Part shown: positions 33,200 through 42,760 of the stretch, piece by piece
Position numbering within the stretch: position 1 is the stretch's first letter
How the letters are laid out: each line of letters begins with the position of its first letter
Origin: Lachnospiraceae bacterium
Lineage (GTDB): Bacteria > Bacillota > Clostridia > Lachnospirales > Lachnospiraceae
Direction of reading: 5' to 3'
Assembly (NCBI GenBank): GCA_017625255.1
Contig: JAGALK010000016.1
Coordinates: forward strand, 1-42,868
Length of the DNA: 42,868 bases
The notes under the pieces: generated by a model
Databases searched by the model: none
Told to the model about the DNA's origin: nothing
The model's input: only the letters and a program-made list of their open reading frames with translations
Translations under genes and position numbers: made by a program

Positions 33200-33850
33200 T
33201 TAATGAATACTAATCAAATTATTTTTAATTGCAAAAACCGCCGCCTGTGTTCTATCTGATACATTGATTTTCTTAAAAATATTAGATACATGATTTTTCA
33301 CAGTTCTCTCACTTATTTCAAGTGTGGTAGCGATTTCTTTATTATACATGCCAACAGCTAAATGTCGAAGTACATCTAACTCTCTCTTTGTCAAACTTTC
33401 AATCTTATCATAATCATTTTCAAGACTAAGCATCTTGGAATTCAACATTGGAATCAAATCAGGTTGGATGTATGTTTCTCCTTCATAAACGGAAACTATT
33501 GCTTTCTTTAATTCTGCATATTCAGAATCTTTTAATAAATATCCATCAATACCGATTTCAACAGCTTTCAATAAATATTCCACTTCGTTATGTACAGTAA
33601 GAACTAGAACCTTTACATTTACTTTCTTATCGGCACTTAATTCTTTTAAAACATCCAGACCATTTTTATTTGGCATATTAATATCCAGTAATAAAACATC
33701 CGGCTTAACATCTTTGATTTTTTCGAGACATTCTACTCCATCGCTTGCTTCGCCAACAACCTTAAATTCCCCTTCTAATTCTAATAGCTGTTTTAATCCC
33801 TCTCTAATCATTGAATGATCATCCGTAATCATGATATTAATACATGACAT
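33200..33850 (-). CDS. NarL/FixJ-type response regulator (DegU-like)
   Basis: 216 residues. The receiver domain has DD near residue 10-11, the phospho-Asp in DVLLLDINMPNKNG (about 56), the switch Thr (VLVLTVHNE) and Lys (YLLKDS). A LuxR-type helix-turn-helix (LTKRELDVLRHLAVGMYNKEIA, then SERTVKNHVSNIFKKI) occupies 150-210. It sits 2 bp after the DegS-like kinase gene, so it is the cognate partner. Targets unknown. Confidence 0.94.
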   Translation of the reverse strand: MSCINIMITDDHSMIREGLKQLLELEGEFKVVGEASDGVECLEKIKDVKPDVLLLDINMPNKNGLDVLKELSADKKVNVKVLVLTVHNEVEYLLKAVEIGIDGYLLKDSEYAELKKAIVSVYEGETYIQPDLIPMLNSKMLSLENDYDKIESLTKRELDVLRHLAVGMYNKEIATTLEISERTVKNHVSNIFKKINVSDRTQAAVFAIKNNLISIH

Positions 33851-33852
33851 TT

Positions 33853-34878
33853 TTATATATCCTCCTTTATCATCGGTATTTCAATTATAATTTTTGTTCC
33901 GACATTAATTTTCGAATCTATATCTAACTTTCCAGATAACAGACATACTCTTTCTTTCATTGTTGATAGACCAAATCCAGAATTATCTTCTCTAATACAA
34001 GAATCACATTCAGATAACACAAATCCTTTTCCGTTATCCTTAACAATACATACCAGTTTGTCCGGTTCATATTGGATTTTTACAGAAATCATGGATGCCT
34101 GTGCATGCTTAACGACATTATTACATGCTTCCTGAATAACCCTCAATAAAGTTAATGAAACAACAGGATTCACAGGATATGCTTCCCCTTCTACTGAATA
34201 GTTAATATTCATTCCCTTACTTTGAATTTTAGATAGTTCTCTTTCTAATGTCACTTCAAATCCAATATCATCAAAAGACATCGGCCGCAGATTATATATC
34301 ATTTGCCGCATTTCTTCTATAATTTCTTTTATCGTTTTTGACATAGCGGAAAGCTCAAGTTTGCACCGAATAGCATCCATATCTACAAGCTTAGAACATA
34401 ACTCAATTTTATGTACCATACTTGTTAAACTCTGTACAGAAGAATCATGCAAATCTCTGGCTATTCTTTGTCTTTCAAGTTCCTGTGTTTCTAATACTTT
34501 TAATTTCAAAATATCATTATCTTCCAAAAAGCCATTGATTCTTTTCTCTCTGGCACTTGCCTGCTTCTTTGCAACCTTCAATACACTATTAAATTCATCT
34601 AATTTTGTATTTAATTTATCAATTTTTTCTTTAATACAATTTGACTCTTCAAGCAATTCTTGCTGCTTTATTTCTAAATCAGATATTTTATTACGAATAT
34701 CCGTATTCTGTCTTCTAGGAGATAATGCATCAAATTCTAACTCATCTTCTTCTCTTAATTGAGCTAAAAACTTTGCATTTTCATCCCTTTGAATTTTAAT
34801 ACTTTTTTTCTTTGCTTCTAATTCCTCTTTTTCTTCTAACAAAGAAACTTGATACTCTTTTAAAAAGTCAACTACCAT
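33853..34878 (-). CDS. DegS-like cytosolic sensor histidine kinase
   Basis: 341 residues without membrane segments. The N-terminal ~130 residues are coiled-coil (VSLLEEKEELEAKKKSIK...), like the DegS sensor. HisKA_3 motif with phosphorylated His: RIARDLHDSSVQSLTSMVHK (about 140-158); the ATPase domain has NVVKHAQA and DNGKGFV, then GFGLSTMKERV. It would phosphorylate the neighbouring response regulator. A 10-bp palindrome AACATATGTT (34893-34902) lies just upstream of the start. Confidence 0.93.
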   Translation of the reverse strand: MVVDFLKEYQVSLLEEKEELEAKKKSIKIQRDENAKFLAQLREEDELEFDALSPRRQNTDIRNKISDLEIKQQELLEESNCIKEKIDKLNTKLDEFNSVLKVAKKQASAREKRINGFLEDNDILKLKVLETQELERQRIARDLHDSSVQSLTSMVHKIELCSKLVDMDAIRCKLELSAMSKTIKEIIEEMRQMIYNLRPMSFDDIGFEVTLERELSKIQSKGMNINYSVEGEAYPVNPVVSLTLLRVIQEACNNVVKHAQASMISVKIQYEPDKLVCIVKDNGKGFVLSECDSCIREDNSGFGLSTMKERVCLLSGKLDIDSKINVGTKIIIEIPMIKEDI

Positions 34879-34979
34879 ATTATCACCATCCGAACATATG
34901 TTTGTATATTAAAAACAAGTATCTACAATATTATTTTACTTCATTCTACAAAAAAAGAAAAGCAAAAAACATTTTTTAT

Positions 34980-35008
34980 TTGTAACTGCCTGGTATTTCG
35001 TCTATAAT
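34980..35008 (+). promoter_or_regulatory. Promoter of the alpha/beta hydrolase-like gene
   Basis: -35 TTGTAA (34980-34985), 17-bp spacer, perfect -10 TATAAT (35003-35008), 30 bp before the chosen ATG. A strong sigma-A promoter. Confidence 0.85.
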
Positions 35009-35038
35009 ATATTTATGACAATGCACAGGAGGTTATCC

Positions 35039-35986
35039 ATGAAAAAAAATATCAGACATTTTTTATTACTAACCGCATTAGCAACTGGCTGTATTTATGG
35101 TATCAATAAAGTAATAAATGCAACCTCAGGATTAAAAAAAATGCTAGACACCAACACCGGACACTTTTTTGAATGGCGTTATGGAAATATATTTTATACC
35201 AGACACGGTGAAGGTTCACCAATTCTTCTAATTCATGACCTTCATCCGGCAAGCTCTTCCTATGAATGGAATCGTCTGATAAAAAAATTAGAAAAAGATC
35301 ACACAGTATATGCGATTGATCTTTTAGGCTGTGGAAGATCGGACAAACCAAACTTAACCTATACAAATTATATGTTTGTTCAATTAATTACAGATTTTGT
35401 CAAAAAAATTATCGGTATAAAAACAGATGTCATTGCAACCGGTGATTCCTGTTCCTTTACTTTAATGGCAGCAAATATGGACAATAGTATTTTTGATAAA
35501 ATCTTTTTTATCAGTCCATCTTCTTTAGAAGCTTTACAAAGTAACCCTACAAAACAGCGTAATCTTGTAAAGAAGCTAATAGAACTCCCTATTATTGGTA
35601 CATTCTTCTATAATATGCAAATGACAGAAGACAAAATTACCGATTTGTTTGAAAATGAATATTTTAACAAAAAATCCTTTATTTCAGGTAAAACCAAAGA
35701 TTATTATTATGAATCAGCTCATAAATGCTGCAGTAATGGTAAGTTCTTGTACGGAAGTATTTTAGGCAACTACACAAACATCAGCATTATACCTGCATTA
35801 AAAAGAGTAGAAAATGACATTTTCATTATCGGTAGTCGTGATAATGAAAACTCCATACGAATTATTGACTCTTATTTAAAATATGATGAAAATATTCAAA
35901 CTGCCTATATTTCAAAATGCAGTAAGCTTCCTCAATTAGAAGATCCAGAAAAAACCTATGATATTATTCGTATGTTCTATGAATAA
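35039..35986 (+). CDS. Alpha/beta hydrolase-fold protein lacking the catalytic His
   Basis: 315 residues. A hydrophobic N-terminus (about 7-22, with LATGC) should anchor it to the membrane. The hydrolase fold is clear: LLIHDLHPASSSYEW (64-77), IDLLGCGRSDKP (93-104) and the nucleophile elbow GDSCS with Ser137. The usual GH before the PxLExP motif reads SK (KCSKLPQLEDP; residues 295-296), so the catalytic His is replaced by Lys. It may therefore be inactive or use a changed triad. The start is set by AGGAGG and the promoter. Confidence 0.82.
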   Translation: MKKNIRHFLLLTALATGCIYGINKVINATSGLKKMLDTNTGHFFEWRYGNIFYTRHGEGSPILLIHDLHPASSSYEWNRLIKKLEKDHTVYAIDLLGCGRSDKPNLTYTNYMFVQLITDFVKKIIGIKTDVIATGDSCSFTLMAANMDNSIFDKIFFISPSSLEALQSNPTKQRNLVKKLIELPIIGTFFYNMQMTEDKITDLFENEYFNKKSFISGKTKDYYYESAHKCCSNGKFLYGSILGNYTNISIIPALKRVENDIFIIGSRDNENSIRIIDSYLKYDENIQTAYISKCSKLPQLEDPEKTYDIIRMFYE

Positions 35987-36032
35987 AAAATACTCAGATT
36001 TCTTGCTTTTTCAAGAAATCTGAGTATTTTTT
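35985..36032. terminator. Bidirectional terminator between the hydrolase gene and rsmG
   Basis: Perfect stem of about 20 bp (AATACTCAGATTTCTTG and complement) with a six-base loop and T-runs on both strands, between convergent genes. Confidence 0.93.
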
Positions 36033-36034
36033 TA

Positions 36035-36751
36035 CTATTTCAAAGGCGATTTTGAAGGAGTTCCAGCTTTTCTTGGATAAGTTTTGGGTGTTTTCCTTAC
36101 CTTATTTACCATTACAAAAGAACGGCCACTATCTTCTAAAGTAAATTTATGTACACCCTTTAATTCACCCCCTAAAAGATAACAGGCTTTTTTTGATTCC
36201 TCAACTTCATTATCCACTTCTCCGGATTTGTAGGAAATAAACTGACCACCAATGTTGACAAATGGCAAACAATATTCTTCTAATGTGGATAAATTAGCTA
36301 CTGCTCGCGAAACACAGATATCAAATTGTTCTCGATATTCTGTTTTTCTCGCTAACTCTTCTGCTCTGGCGTGAACAGTAACAATATCTTTTAATCCTAA
36401 TTCTTCAATAACTTCATTTAAAAATAAAATTCGTTTATTTAAAGAATCCATCAATACAATCTTAATCTCTGGAAAAGCAATTTTTAATGGTATTCCGGGA
36501 AAACCTGCTCCTGTTCCTAAATCCAGAATTTTTATTTTTTTATCCAAATTCACTACCTGATTTAAGCAAATAGAATCTATAAAATGCTTTTCTACCACTT
36601 CTTCAAACTCGGTGATTCCGGTTAAATTCATTACTTTATTTTTTTCAATCAGCATTTCATAAAATATATAAAACTGCCGCTTTTGATTATCTGAAAATGC
36701 AAATCCTGCTTCTTCAAATTTTTTTGACATATATGCTATTTTTTCTTCCAT
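36035..36751 (-). CDS. rsmG: 16S rRNA (guanine527-N7)-methyltransferase
   Basis: 238 residues. SAM-binding DLGTGAGFPGIPLKI near 74-88; INRMNLTGI-like VMNLTGITEFEEVVEKHFIDS near 40-60; CVSRAVANLSTLEEYCLPF near 146. It methylates G527 of 16S rRNA. The C-terminal ~20 residues are basic and Pro-rich (PKTYPRKAGTPSKSPLK), longer than the usual end of the family. It follows mnmG by 9 bp, the classic gidAB order. Confidence 0.97.
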   Translation of the reverse strand: MEEKIAYMSKKFEEAGFAFSDNQKRQFYIFYEMLIEKNKVMNLTGITEFEEVVEKHFIDSICLNQVVNLDKKIKILDLGTGAGFPGIPLKIAFPEIKIVLMDSLNKRILFLNEVIEELGLKDIVTVHARAEELARKTEYREQFDICVSRAVANLSTLEEYCLPFVNIGGQFISYKSGEVDNEVEESKKACYLLGGELKGVHKFTLEDSGRSFVMVNKVRKTPKTYPRKAGTPSKSPLK

Positions 36752-36760
36752 ATATCCACC

Positions 36761-38674
36761 TTACGCATTTTCTTCTACCTTTTTATGTTGATATTTTAAC
36801 TGTTCCAAATAGACTAAAATTACAGAAATATCTGCTGGAGATACACCCGATATTCTAGATGCCTGACCAATGGAAACCGGTTTTACAACATTCAATTTCT
36901 GAATAGCTTCTTTTCTAAGACCATGTATCTGTGTATAATCAAAATCTTCCGGCAGCTTTTTCTTTTCTAATTTCTTAAATTGCGCCACCTGCTTAATCTG
37001 TCTGGAAATGTATCCTTCATATTTCACATTAATATTTACCTGTTCACAAACCTCTTCCGGCAGCTTTGGTCTCTGCGGATCAATTTCCGCAAGTAAATCA
37101 TAGCTTAACTCCGGTCTGCGAATCAACTCTACAAGCGAAGTACCTGTATTCAGTGGAATACTTCCTAATGATTCTAATAAGGCTTGAACTTTTTGATTTG
37201 CACCAATCATAACCTTTGAAATTCTTTCCATTTCCTGTGCAATTAATTCTTCTTTTTTTACTACCCAATCATATCTTTCTTTTGGTAAAAGACCCACTTC
37301 ATATCCTTTTTTGGATAATCTTAAATCAGCATTATCCTGTCTTAAAAGAAGTCTATACTCTGCTCTCGAGGTCATCATTCGATATGGCTCATGGTTTTCT
37401 TTTGTGACCAAATCATCAATCAACACACCTATATAAGCTTCAGATCTATCTAAAATTAAAGGCTCTTTTCCCTGAATTTCCATACATGCATTAATACCAG
37501 CAATAAGACCCTGACATGCAGCTTCTTCATATCCTGAGCTTCCATTAAACTGCCCACCGCTAAAAAGTCCTTTAATATGCTTGAACTCCAAAGATGGATA
37601 TAGCTGATTTGGATTAATGCAATCATATTCGATAGCATATGCATTTCTAACAATTTTGGCATTTTCAAGTCCGGGAACTGTTCTATACATCTGATACTGA
37701 ACATCTTCAGGTAGTGAACTTGACATACCACCCACATACATTTCATTGGTATTTAAGCCTTCTGGTTCAATAAACACCTGATGTTTATCTTTATCAGCAA
37801 ACTTTACTACCTTATCTTCAATAGATGGACAATATCTTGGTCCCGTACCCTCAATTACACCTGCATATAAAGGTGAACGATCTAAGTTTGCGCGAATAAT
37901 ATCATGTGTTTTTTCATTAGTATAAGTCAGCCAACAAGAAATCTGATCAATCTGAACATCTTCTGGATTTGTCGTGAAAGAAAAAGGCACAATTCTCTCA
38001 TCACCTTTTTGCTCTACCATCTTTGAAAAATCAATCGAGCGCTTATCAATTCTTGCCGGTGTACCTGTTTTAAAGCGGAATATTTCCACTCCATGCTGTA
38101 ATAAAGACTCTGTTAAATGCGTTGCGGACTGTAATCCATTTGGTCCGGTCTGCATGACCATCTCACCTGTAAGACAACGAGCATGCAAATAAGTTCCGGT
38201 ACACAAAATAGCTGCCTTACAATAATAAGTGCCGCCAGAAACTGTTTTTATTCCGACAATATGACAATCTTCTTTGCCCTCAGTAATAATCTCTGCTACT
38301 TCTGCCTGTTTAATAGTCAGATGTTCTGTATTTTCCAAGGTTTTTCGCATTTCTCTGGTATAGGATGCTTTATCTGCCTGTGCACGAAGAGAATGTACCG
38401 CAGGACCTTTAGATTTATTCAACATTTTTGACTGAATAAAGGTTTTATCTATATTTTTGCCCATTTCTCCACCAAGAGCATCTATTTCTCGAACTAAATG
38501 TCCCTTAGAGCTTCCTCCTACATTCGGATTACAAGGCATCAATGCAATGCTGTCTACACTTACTGTAAACATAATTGTTTCCATTCCAAGTCTTGCCGCT
38601 GCAAGTGCTGCTTCACATCCTGCATGACCGGCGCCAACTACACATACATCATAATTTTCAACAATACAAGGCAT
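36761..38674 (-). CDS. mnmG: tRNA uridine-5-carboxymethylaminomethyl modification enzyme, FAD subunit
   Basis: 637 residues. FAD-binding [17 protein letters not shown] near the N-terminus, [22 protein letters not shown] near 47-70, CTGTYL near 155, and the C-terminal [10 protein letters not shown] with [10 protein letters not shown]. With MnmE it modifies U34 of tRNAs. The ATG at 38672-38674 follows AAGGAAG and gives the normal family length; a 7-residue longer frame exists but is unlikely. Confidence 0.97.
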   Translation of the reverse strand: MPCIVENYDVCVVGAGHAGCEAALAAARLGMETIMFTVSVDSIALMPCNPNVGGSSKGHLVREIDALGGEMGKNIDKTFIQSKMLNKSKGPAVHSLRAQADKASYTREMRKTLENTEHLTIKQAEVAEIITEGKEDCHIVGIKTVSGGTYYCKAAILCTGTYLHARCLTGEMVMQTGPNGLQSATHLTESLLQHGVEIFRFKTGTPARIDKRSIDFSKMVEQKGDERIVPFSFTTNPEDVQIDQISCWLTYTNEKTHDIIRANLDRSPLYAGVIEGTGPRYCPSIEDKVVKFADKDKHQVFIEPEGLNTNEMYVGGMSSSLPEDVQYQMYRTVPGLENAKIVRNAYAIEYDCINPNQLYPSLEFKHIKGLFSGGQFNGSSGYEEAACQGLIAGINACMEIQGKEPLILDRSEAYIGVLIDDLVTKENHEPYRMMTSRAEYRLLLRQDNADLRLSKKGYEVGLLPKERYDWVVKKEELIAQEMERISKVMIGANQKVQALLESLGSIPLNTGTSLVELIRRPELSYDLLAEIDPQRPKLPEEVCEQVNINVKYEGYISRQIKQVAQFKKLEKKKLPEDFDYTQIHGLRKEAIQKLNVVKPVSIGQASRISGVSPADISVILVYLEQLKYQHKKVEENA

Positions 38675-38711
38675 TTTTCTTCCTTCTTTCCACATTTAAT
38701 AGCGTATTTTG

Positions 38712-40085
38712 TTATTTTCCCATGCAAAACTTACTAAAAATCTCATTAACCAAATCATCTTCTACTGCTTCTCCAATGATTTTTCCAAGCTCCTCATAAG
38801 CATTCATTAAATCGATGGCGTAAAAATCCTCCGGCATGCCATCTGCAATACTTTGCTGCACCAGCCGTAAGCTTTGTTTTACATCCTGCAAAGATGCTTT
38901 ATGTCTGGTATTCGTAATATAAACTTCATCATTCATTTGTATTTTACCATGGAAAAACATATCTTCAATGGTTCGTTCTAAATCATCAATTCCATCTTTA
39001 TTTTTTGCAGATACAGAAAGAATTCTTTTATTCAGACGACTAAGCATATCTTTTTCTGTAATAACCGGTTCTAAATCTGATTTATTTAATAAAATAATAA
39101 CATTTCTTTCCTGTAAAAGCTCAATAATCTTATCATCATCCGCATCTAATGGAATAGAAGAATCCACAACATAAATCACCAAATCAGCTTTTTCCACATA
39201 TTCCTTAGCTTTATCTACACCAATTTTTTCTACTACATCATCCGTTGTACGAATTCCGGCAGTATCAATCATATTTAAGCTGATACCATTCAGACGAATC
39301 TGCTCTTCAATCACATCTCTGGTTGTTCCTGCTATATCCGTGACAATCGCTCTTTCTTTTCCAACCAGTGAATTTAATAGGGAAGATTTTCCGGAATTTG
39401 GTTTTCCAACAATTACAGTATGAATACCTTCTTTTAAAATCGCACCATTTTCCGCATTTACAAGAAGATGTTCAATTTTTGAAATAACAGGTGCAATTTT
39501 TTCTGCAAGCTCTTCTCCATACATATCCATCTGGTAATGCTCCGGGTCATCTAATGCTGACTCAATATAGGCAATTTCATGAATGATTTTCTTTCGAATT
39601 TCCTTTATAATATCTGAAACATCACCACTTAACTGATTCATTGAAGCTTTTAATGCAAAATCATTTTTTGCATTAATCACATCTATAACAGATTCAGCCT
39701 GAGCTAAATCAATTCTTCCATTTAAAAATGCCCGTTTTGTAAATTCTCCCGGTTCTGCTGGTCTGGCTCCATTTTTTAAAACTAAATCTAATATGCGATT
39801 CATGACAAGAATACCGCCATGACAATCAATTTCTACCGTATCTTCTCTTGTATAGCTTTTTGGTCCTTTCATTAAAAGAACCATAACCTCATCGACCTTT
39901 ACATCTTCTTCCATAACAAATCCATAATGGATAGTATGTGTTTTACAATCGGATAATTTTTTATTTCCTTTTAATCTAATAATCCTGTCTGCAACCTCTA
40001 CCGCTTCATCACCACTAATACGAATAATTCCAATCCCGGAATTTGTCATGGCAGTAGCAATTGCCGCTATTGTATCTGTTTTCAT
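38712..40085 (-). CDS. mnmE: tRNA uridine-5-carboxymethylaminomethyl modification GTPase
   Basis: 457 residues. N-terminal tetrahydrofolate-binding domain (DTIAAIATAMTNSGIGIIRISG), helical domain, then an inserted G domain: G1 GKPNSGKSS, G2/G3 with TTRD and DTAGIR, G4 NKSD. The C-terminus ends FCMGK, keeping the conserved Cys (usually CIGK). With MnmG it modifies the wobble uridine. Starts after the jag terminator. Confidence 0.97.
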   Translation of the reverse strand: MKTDTIAAIATAMTNSGIGIIRISGDEAVEVADRIIRLKGNKKLSDCKTHTIHYGFVMEEDVKVDEVMVLLMKGPKSYTREDTVEIDCHGGILVMNRILDLVLKNGARPAEPGEFTKRAFLNGRIDLAQAESVIDVINAKNDFALKASMNQLSGDVSDIIKEIRKKIIHEIAYIESALDDPEHYQMDMYGEELAEKIAPVISKIEHLLVNAENGAILKEGIHTVIVGKPNSGKSSLLNSLVGKERAIVTDIAGTTRDVIEEQIRLNGISLNMIDTAGIRTTDDVVEKIGVDKAKEYVEKADLVIYVVDSSIPLDADDDKIIELLQERNVIILLNKSDLEPVITEKDMLSRLNKRILSVSAKNKDGIDDLERTIEDMFFHGKIQMNDEVYITNTRHKASLQDVKQSLRLVQQSIADGMPEDFYAIDLMNAYEELGKIIGEAVEDDLVNEIFSKFCMGK

Positions 40086-40103
40086 TTATGGAATAACCTC
40101 TCT

Positions 40104-40177
40104 AAAAAAATCGAGGCTGTTGCAAACACCAACTTACGATATTAAACGAAAGTATGAATGTATAGCAACAGCCCTCG
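40104..40177 (-). terminator. Long terminator hairpin between jag and mnmE
   Basis: On the minus strand a 12-bp stem with one bulge (CGAGGGCTGTTGC / GCAACAGCCTCG) encloses a 41-base loop with a smaller hairpin (ACTTTCG / CGTAAGT), followed by seven Ts. It ends jag transcription. Confidence 0.85.
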
Positions 40178-40193
40178 TAATTGTATTCAGAAC

Positions 40194-40817
40194 TTATCTT
40201 TTTAAAGTAACAACTACATGTCTGAATGGTTCTTCACCTTCACTATGGGTTGTAACATATCTATCATTCTGTAATGCAGAATGAATGACTCTTCTCTCAA
40301 AAGGATTCATTGGTTCTAAAGAAACAGCGCGTTTTGTTCTTTTTACCTTATAAGCAATGTTCCTTGCAAGATTTTCAAGAGTTTCTTTTCTTCTAACACG
40401 GTAATTTTCTGTATCTAATTTTACCTTATAGTAAGTCTCAAAATTCTTATGTACCGCATTATTTGCAAGCAACTGAAGAGAATCTAAAGTCTGTCCTCTC
40501 TTACCAATGAGAACACCCATATCTTTACCCTTTAATTCAACATCAATGGTATTATTCTCTTCATCCACTTTCATAACAACTTCAACTTCCATTTTCATTG
40601 CATTGAAAATGTCACCTAAGAATTTCTTTATATAACCCTCTACAGTTAATTTTTTTGTTACTCTAATAACTACCGGTTTTTTTCCAATTCCTAAAAATCC
40701 GGCTTTTCCTTCATCAATTACTTCAATTTCAACCTGATCACTGGTTGTACCTAACTTTACTAAAGCATCGGTCACTGCTTCATCATATGTTTTTGCTGAA
40801 ACTTCAATAAACTCCAT
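40194..40817 (-). CDS. jag: RNA-binding protein Jag / KhpB
   Basis: 207 residues. Jag-N domain (MEFIEVSAKTYDEAVTDAL), KH domain with GKRGQTLDSLQLL near 105-117, and R3H domain with NPFERRVIHSALQ near 172. KhpB works with KhpA as an RNA chaperone linked to cell division and envelope processes. It follows yidC by 12 bp, the usual order. Confidence 0.96.
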   Translation of the reverse strand: MEFIEVSAKTYDEAVTDALVKLGTTSDQVEIEVIDEGKAGFLGIGKKPVVIRVTKKLTVEGYIKKFLGDIFNAMKMEVEVVMKVDEENNTIDVELKGKDMGVLIGKRGQTLDSLQLLANNAVHKNFETYYKVKLDTENYRVRRKETLENLARNIAYKVKRTKRAVSLEPMNPFERRVIHSALQNDRYVTTHSEGEEPFRHVVVTLKR

Positions 40818-40829
40818 ACAAATAACCCC

Positions 40830-42098
40830 CTATCTGCTATTTCTTTCATTAAATTCCTTTACAAGATTTGCTTTTGCAGCCATACTTTCCGGTTTTGCAT
40901 TACTTCTTCTCTCTGCTGCTTTTGCTAAAATTTCTTCTTTTTCTTTTGTGGTAACTGCCGGTTCATTAATTTTCTTTGTATTCATTCTTGCTGCATTATT
41001 AATCTGATTCTCAGCAATTCCCATTTTTTCGCGTCTTTTCTTTGCTTTTTCCTGATTTTCTTTGATAATATCGTCAATATCAATCTTTTCAAAATGTTTA
41101 TTCAGACAAATCTGCTGTACGGTACGAACTAACGCACTGATAATCCAGTAAATACCAAGACCTACAGGTACAGTAAAACAGAAAATCAATGAAAACAATG
41201 GCATAATTCTATTCATTGTCTTCATCTGATTTGCCATGGCATCATTATCTCCATTAGAAGGTGCCTGTGGCATAAGCTTAATATTGAGCACCTGTGTTAA
41301 ATAAGAAATAACCGGTACTAATAATGCTAAAATAACCATCAAATATGCACCACTTTTTACACTTGTAGTCATAATATTTAATGGTGTATCAGAAATATTC
41401 ATTCCAAAGAAATCATTAATCTCTGTAATTGCCATCTGTGTAGAACTGATAACATCTGTCAAAGAAGCAAATTTTTCTTTTAAAACTTCCCAGCCTGATG
41501 TGCTCATGGCATACAAAGCATCTACAACATAATTCGAAAGAACTGTCGTATCTGTTGCAGTAAAATCTGTCCGCACTGTTGCTAAATTCATTTCATTTAC
41601 AAATTCAGTCATAGTTTCCTGATATCCGGGTGTAGCCATAATCCCATTTACCAAATCTGTAAATTGATCTTTTACACTGCCTAAATATGCTGGTACATTA
41701 TAAAACACACGATACAAAGCAAAAAGAATTGGCATATTAATTAACATATATACACAACTGCCTGTAGGTGATACACCATATTTTTCATAAACTAACTGTG
41801 TTTCTTCCTGCATTGCCTGCATAGAAGCCTGATCTTTTTTTCCCTGATACTTCTTCTGAATTTTCTGAAGCTCCGGCTGCATTTTTTGAGACATTTTTGA
41901 GAACTTCTGCTGCTTATAAGTAATTGGGAATAAACACATGTAAATGATAATTGTAAATATAATAATTGTTAAACTGATATTTTCAATTCCTAATGTATTT
42001 ACCATGAACATATAAATTGCGTTCATGATCCATCCAAGTACTTTTGCAATAGGCCCAAGGATTGCACCATCATATGCTGTTAAAATAATATCTGACAA
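40830..42098 (-). CDS. yidC: Membrane protein insertase YidC
   Basis: 422 residues, longer than typical Firmicutes SpoIIIJ (~260) because of an insertion of about 90 residues after the second helix (about 150-240) that should face the exterior. Helices of the 60KD_IMP core are visible (MFMVNTLGIENISLTIIIFTI, ILFALYRVFYNVPAYLG, PVISYLTQVLNI, MPLFSLIFCFTVPVGLGIYW). A basic C-terminal tail (KAKKRREKMG) could contact ribosomes. No lipobox at the N-terminus. Confidence 0.95.
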   Translation of the reverse strand: MSDIILTAYDGAILGPIAKVLGWIMNAIYMFMVNTLGIENISLTIIIFTIIIYMCLFPITYKQQKFSKMSQKMQPELQKIQKKYQGKKDQASMQAMQEETQLVYEKYGVSPTGSCVYMLINMPILFALYRVFYNVPAYLGSVKDQFTDLVNGIMATPGYQETMTEFVNEMNLATVRTDFTATDTTVLSNYVVDALYAMSTSGWEVLKEKFASLTDVISSTQMAITEINDFFGMNISDTPLNIMTTSVKSGAYLMVILALLVPVISYLTQVLNIKLMPQAPSNGDNDAMANQMKTMNRIMPLFSLIFCFTVPVGLGIYWIISALVRTVQQICLNKHFEKIDIDDIIKENQEKAKKRREKMGIAENQINNAARMNTKKINEPAVTTKEKEEILAKAAERRSNAKPESMAAKANLVKEFNERNSR

Positions 42099-42113
42099 TG
42101 TACTACCTCCTAG

Positions 42114-42323
42114 TTATGGAACAGGATCATATCCACCTTTTGAAAAAGGATTACATCTCAATATTCGCCATAAAGCTAAAAATCCACCTTTAATTGCACC
42201 ATATTTTTCAACTGCTTCTAAACCATATTCTGAGCAGGTTGGGCAATAGGGACACTTCGTAGACTTTAATGGTGACAAATATTTTCTATAAAATTTAATC
42301 ATAGCAATTAAAATTTTTTTCAA
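42114..42323 (-). CDS. yidD: Membrane protein insertion efficiency factor YidD
   Basis: 69 residues. Amphipathic N-terminus ([18 protein letters not shown]), three Cys in [14 protein letters not shown] and the signature [17 protein letters not shown]. It helps YidC-mediated insertion. Its ATG overlaps the rnpA stop by 4 bp. Confidence 0.96.
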   Translation of the reverse strand: MKKILIAMIKFYRKYLSPLKSTKCPYCPTCSEYGLEAVEKYGAIKGGFLALWRILRCNPFSKGGYDPVP

Positions 42324-42679
42324 AATGATTCCATCTTCTTTTCATTATTTAATATATTATGAAGATTTGCCAAATGAAGCAATGCGTTTTCTATTTCATG
42401 ATAAGACGCCTGTTTTGCATTCACTCTGGCAACAACTACAATATCTAACCCATTGTTAAACATTTCTTCATGTAGTCTGTAACTTTCTCTTACCAGACGG
42501 GTAAGATGATGTCTGACGACACTGTTTCCTACTTTTTTACTAACTGATATTCCTAATCGATTCTTTCTAGTCTCTGTAGGCAAAACATACATAACCAGAA
42601 ATCTGTTTGCATAAGAAGTTCCATTATTATATACATGTCGAAAATCTATATTTTTTTTCAGCGATTCTGAAAATTTCAT
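42320..42679 (-). CDS. rnpA: Ribonuclease P protein component
   Basis: 119 residues. Central RNR-like motif [23 protein letters not shown] near 46-68, with [21 protein letters not shown] at the start and IVVVARVNA later, as in RnpA. It assists the catalytic RNA in tRNA 5' maturation. Co-transcribed with yidD and probably rpmH. Confidence 0.97.
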   Translation of the reverse strand: MKFSESLKKNIDFRHVYNNGTSYANRFLVMYVLPTETRKNRLGISVSKKVGNSVVRHHLTRLVRESYRLHEEMFNNGLDIVVVARVNAKQASYHEIENALLHLANLHNILNNEKKMESF

Positions 42680-42741
42680 AAGAACTATCGAACTCCTTTA
42701 TCACAGAATACTTCCTTAATACTTCTTTAAATAGAAGAAAA

Positions 42742-42760
42742 GACCACAAATGATGTGGCC
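42742..42760 (-). terminator. Possible attenuator or terminator after rpmH
   Basis: Hairpin GGCCACA / TGTGGTC on the minus strand (arms 42742-42748 and 42754-42760) followed by TTTTCTTCT. It sits between rpmH and rnpA and could limit readthrough into rnpA. Confidence 0.4.
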
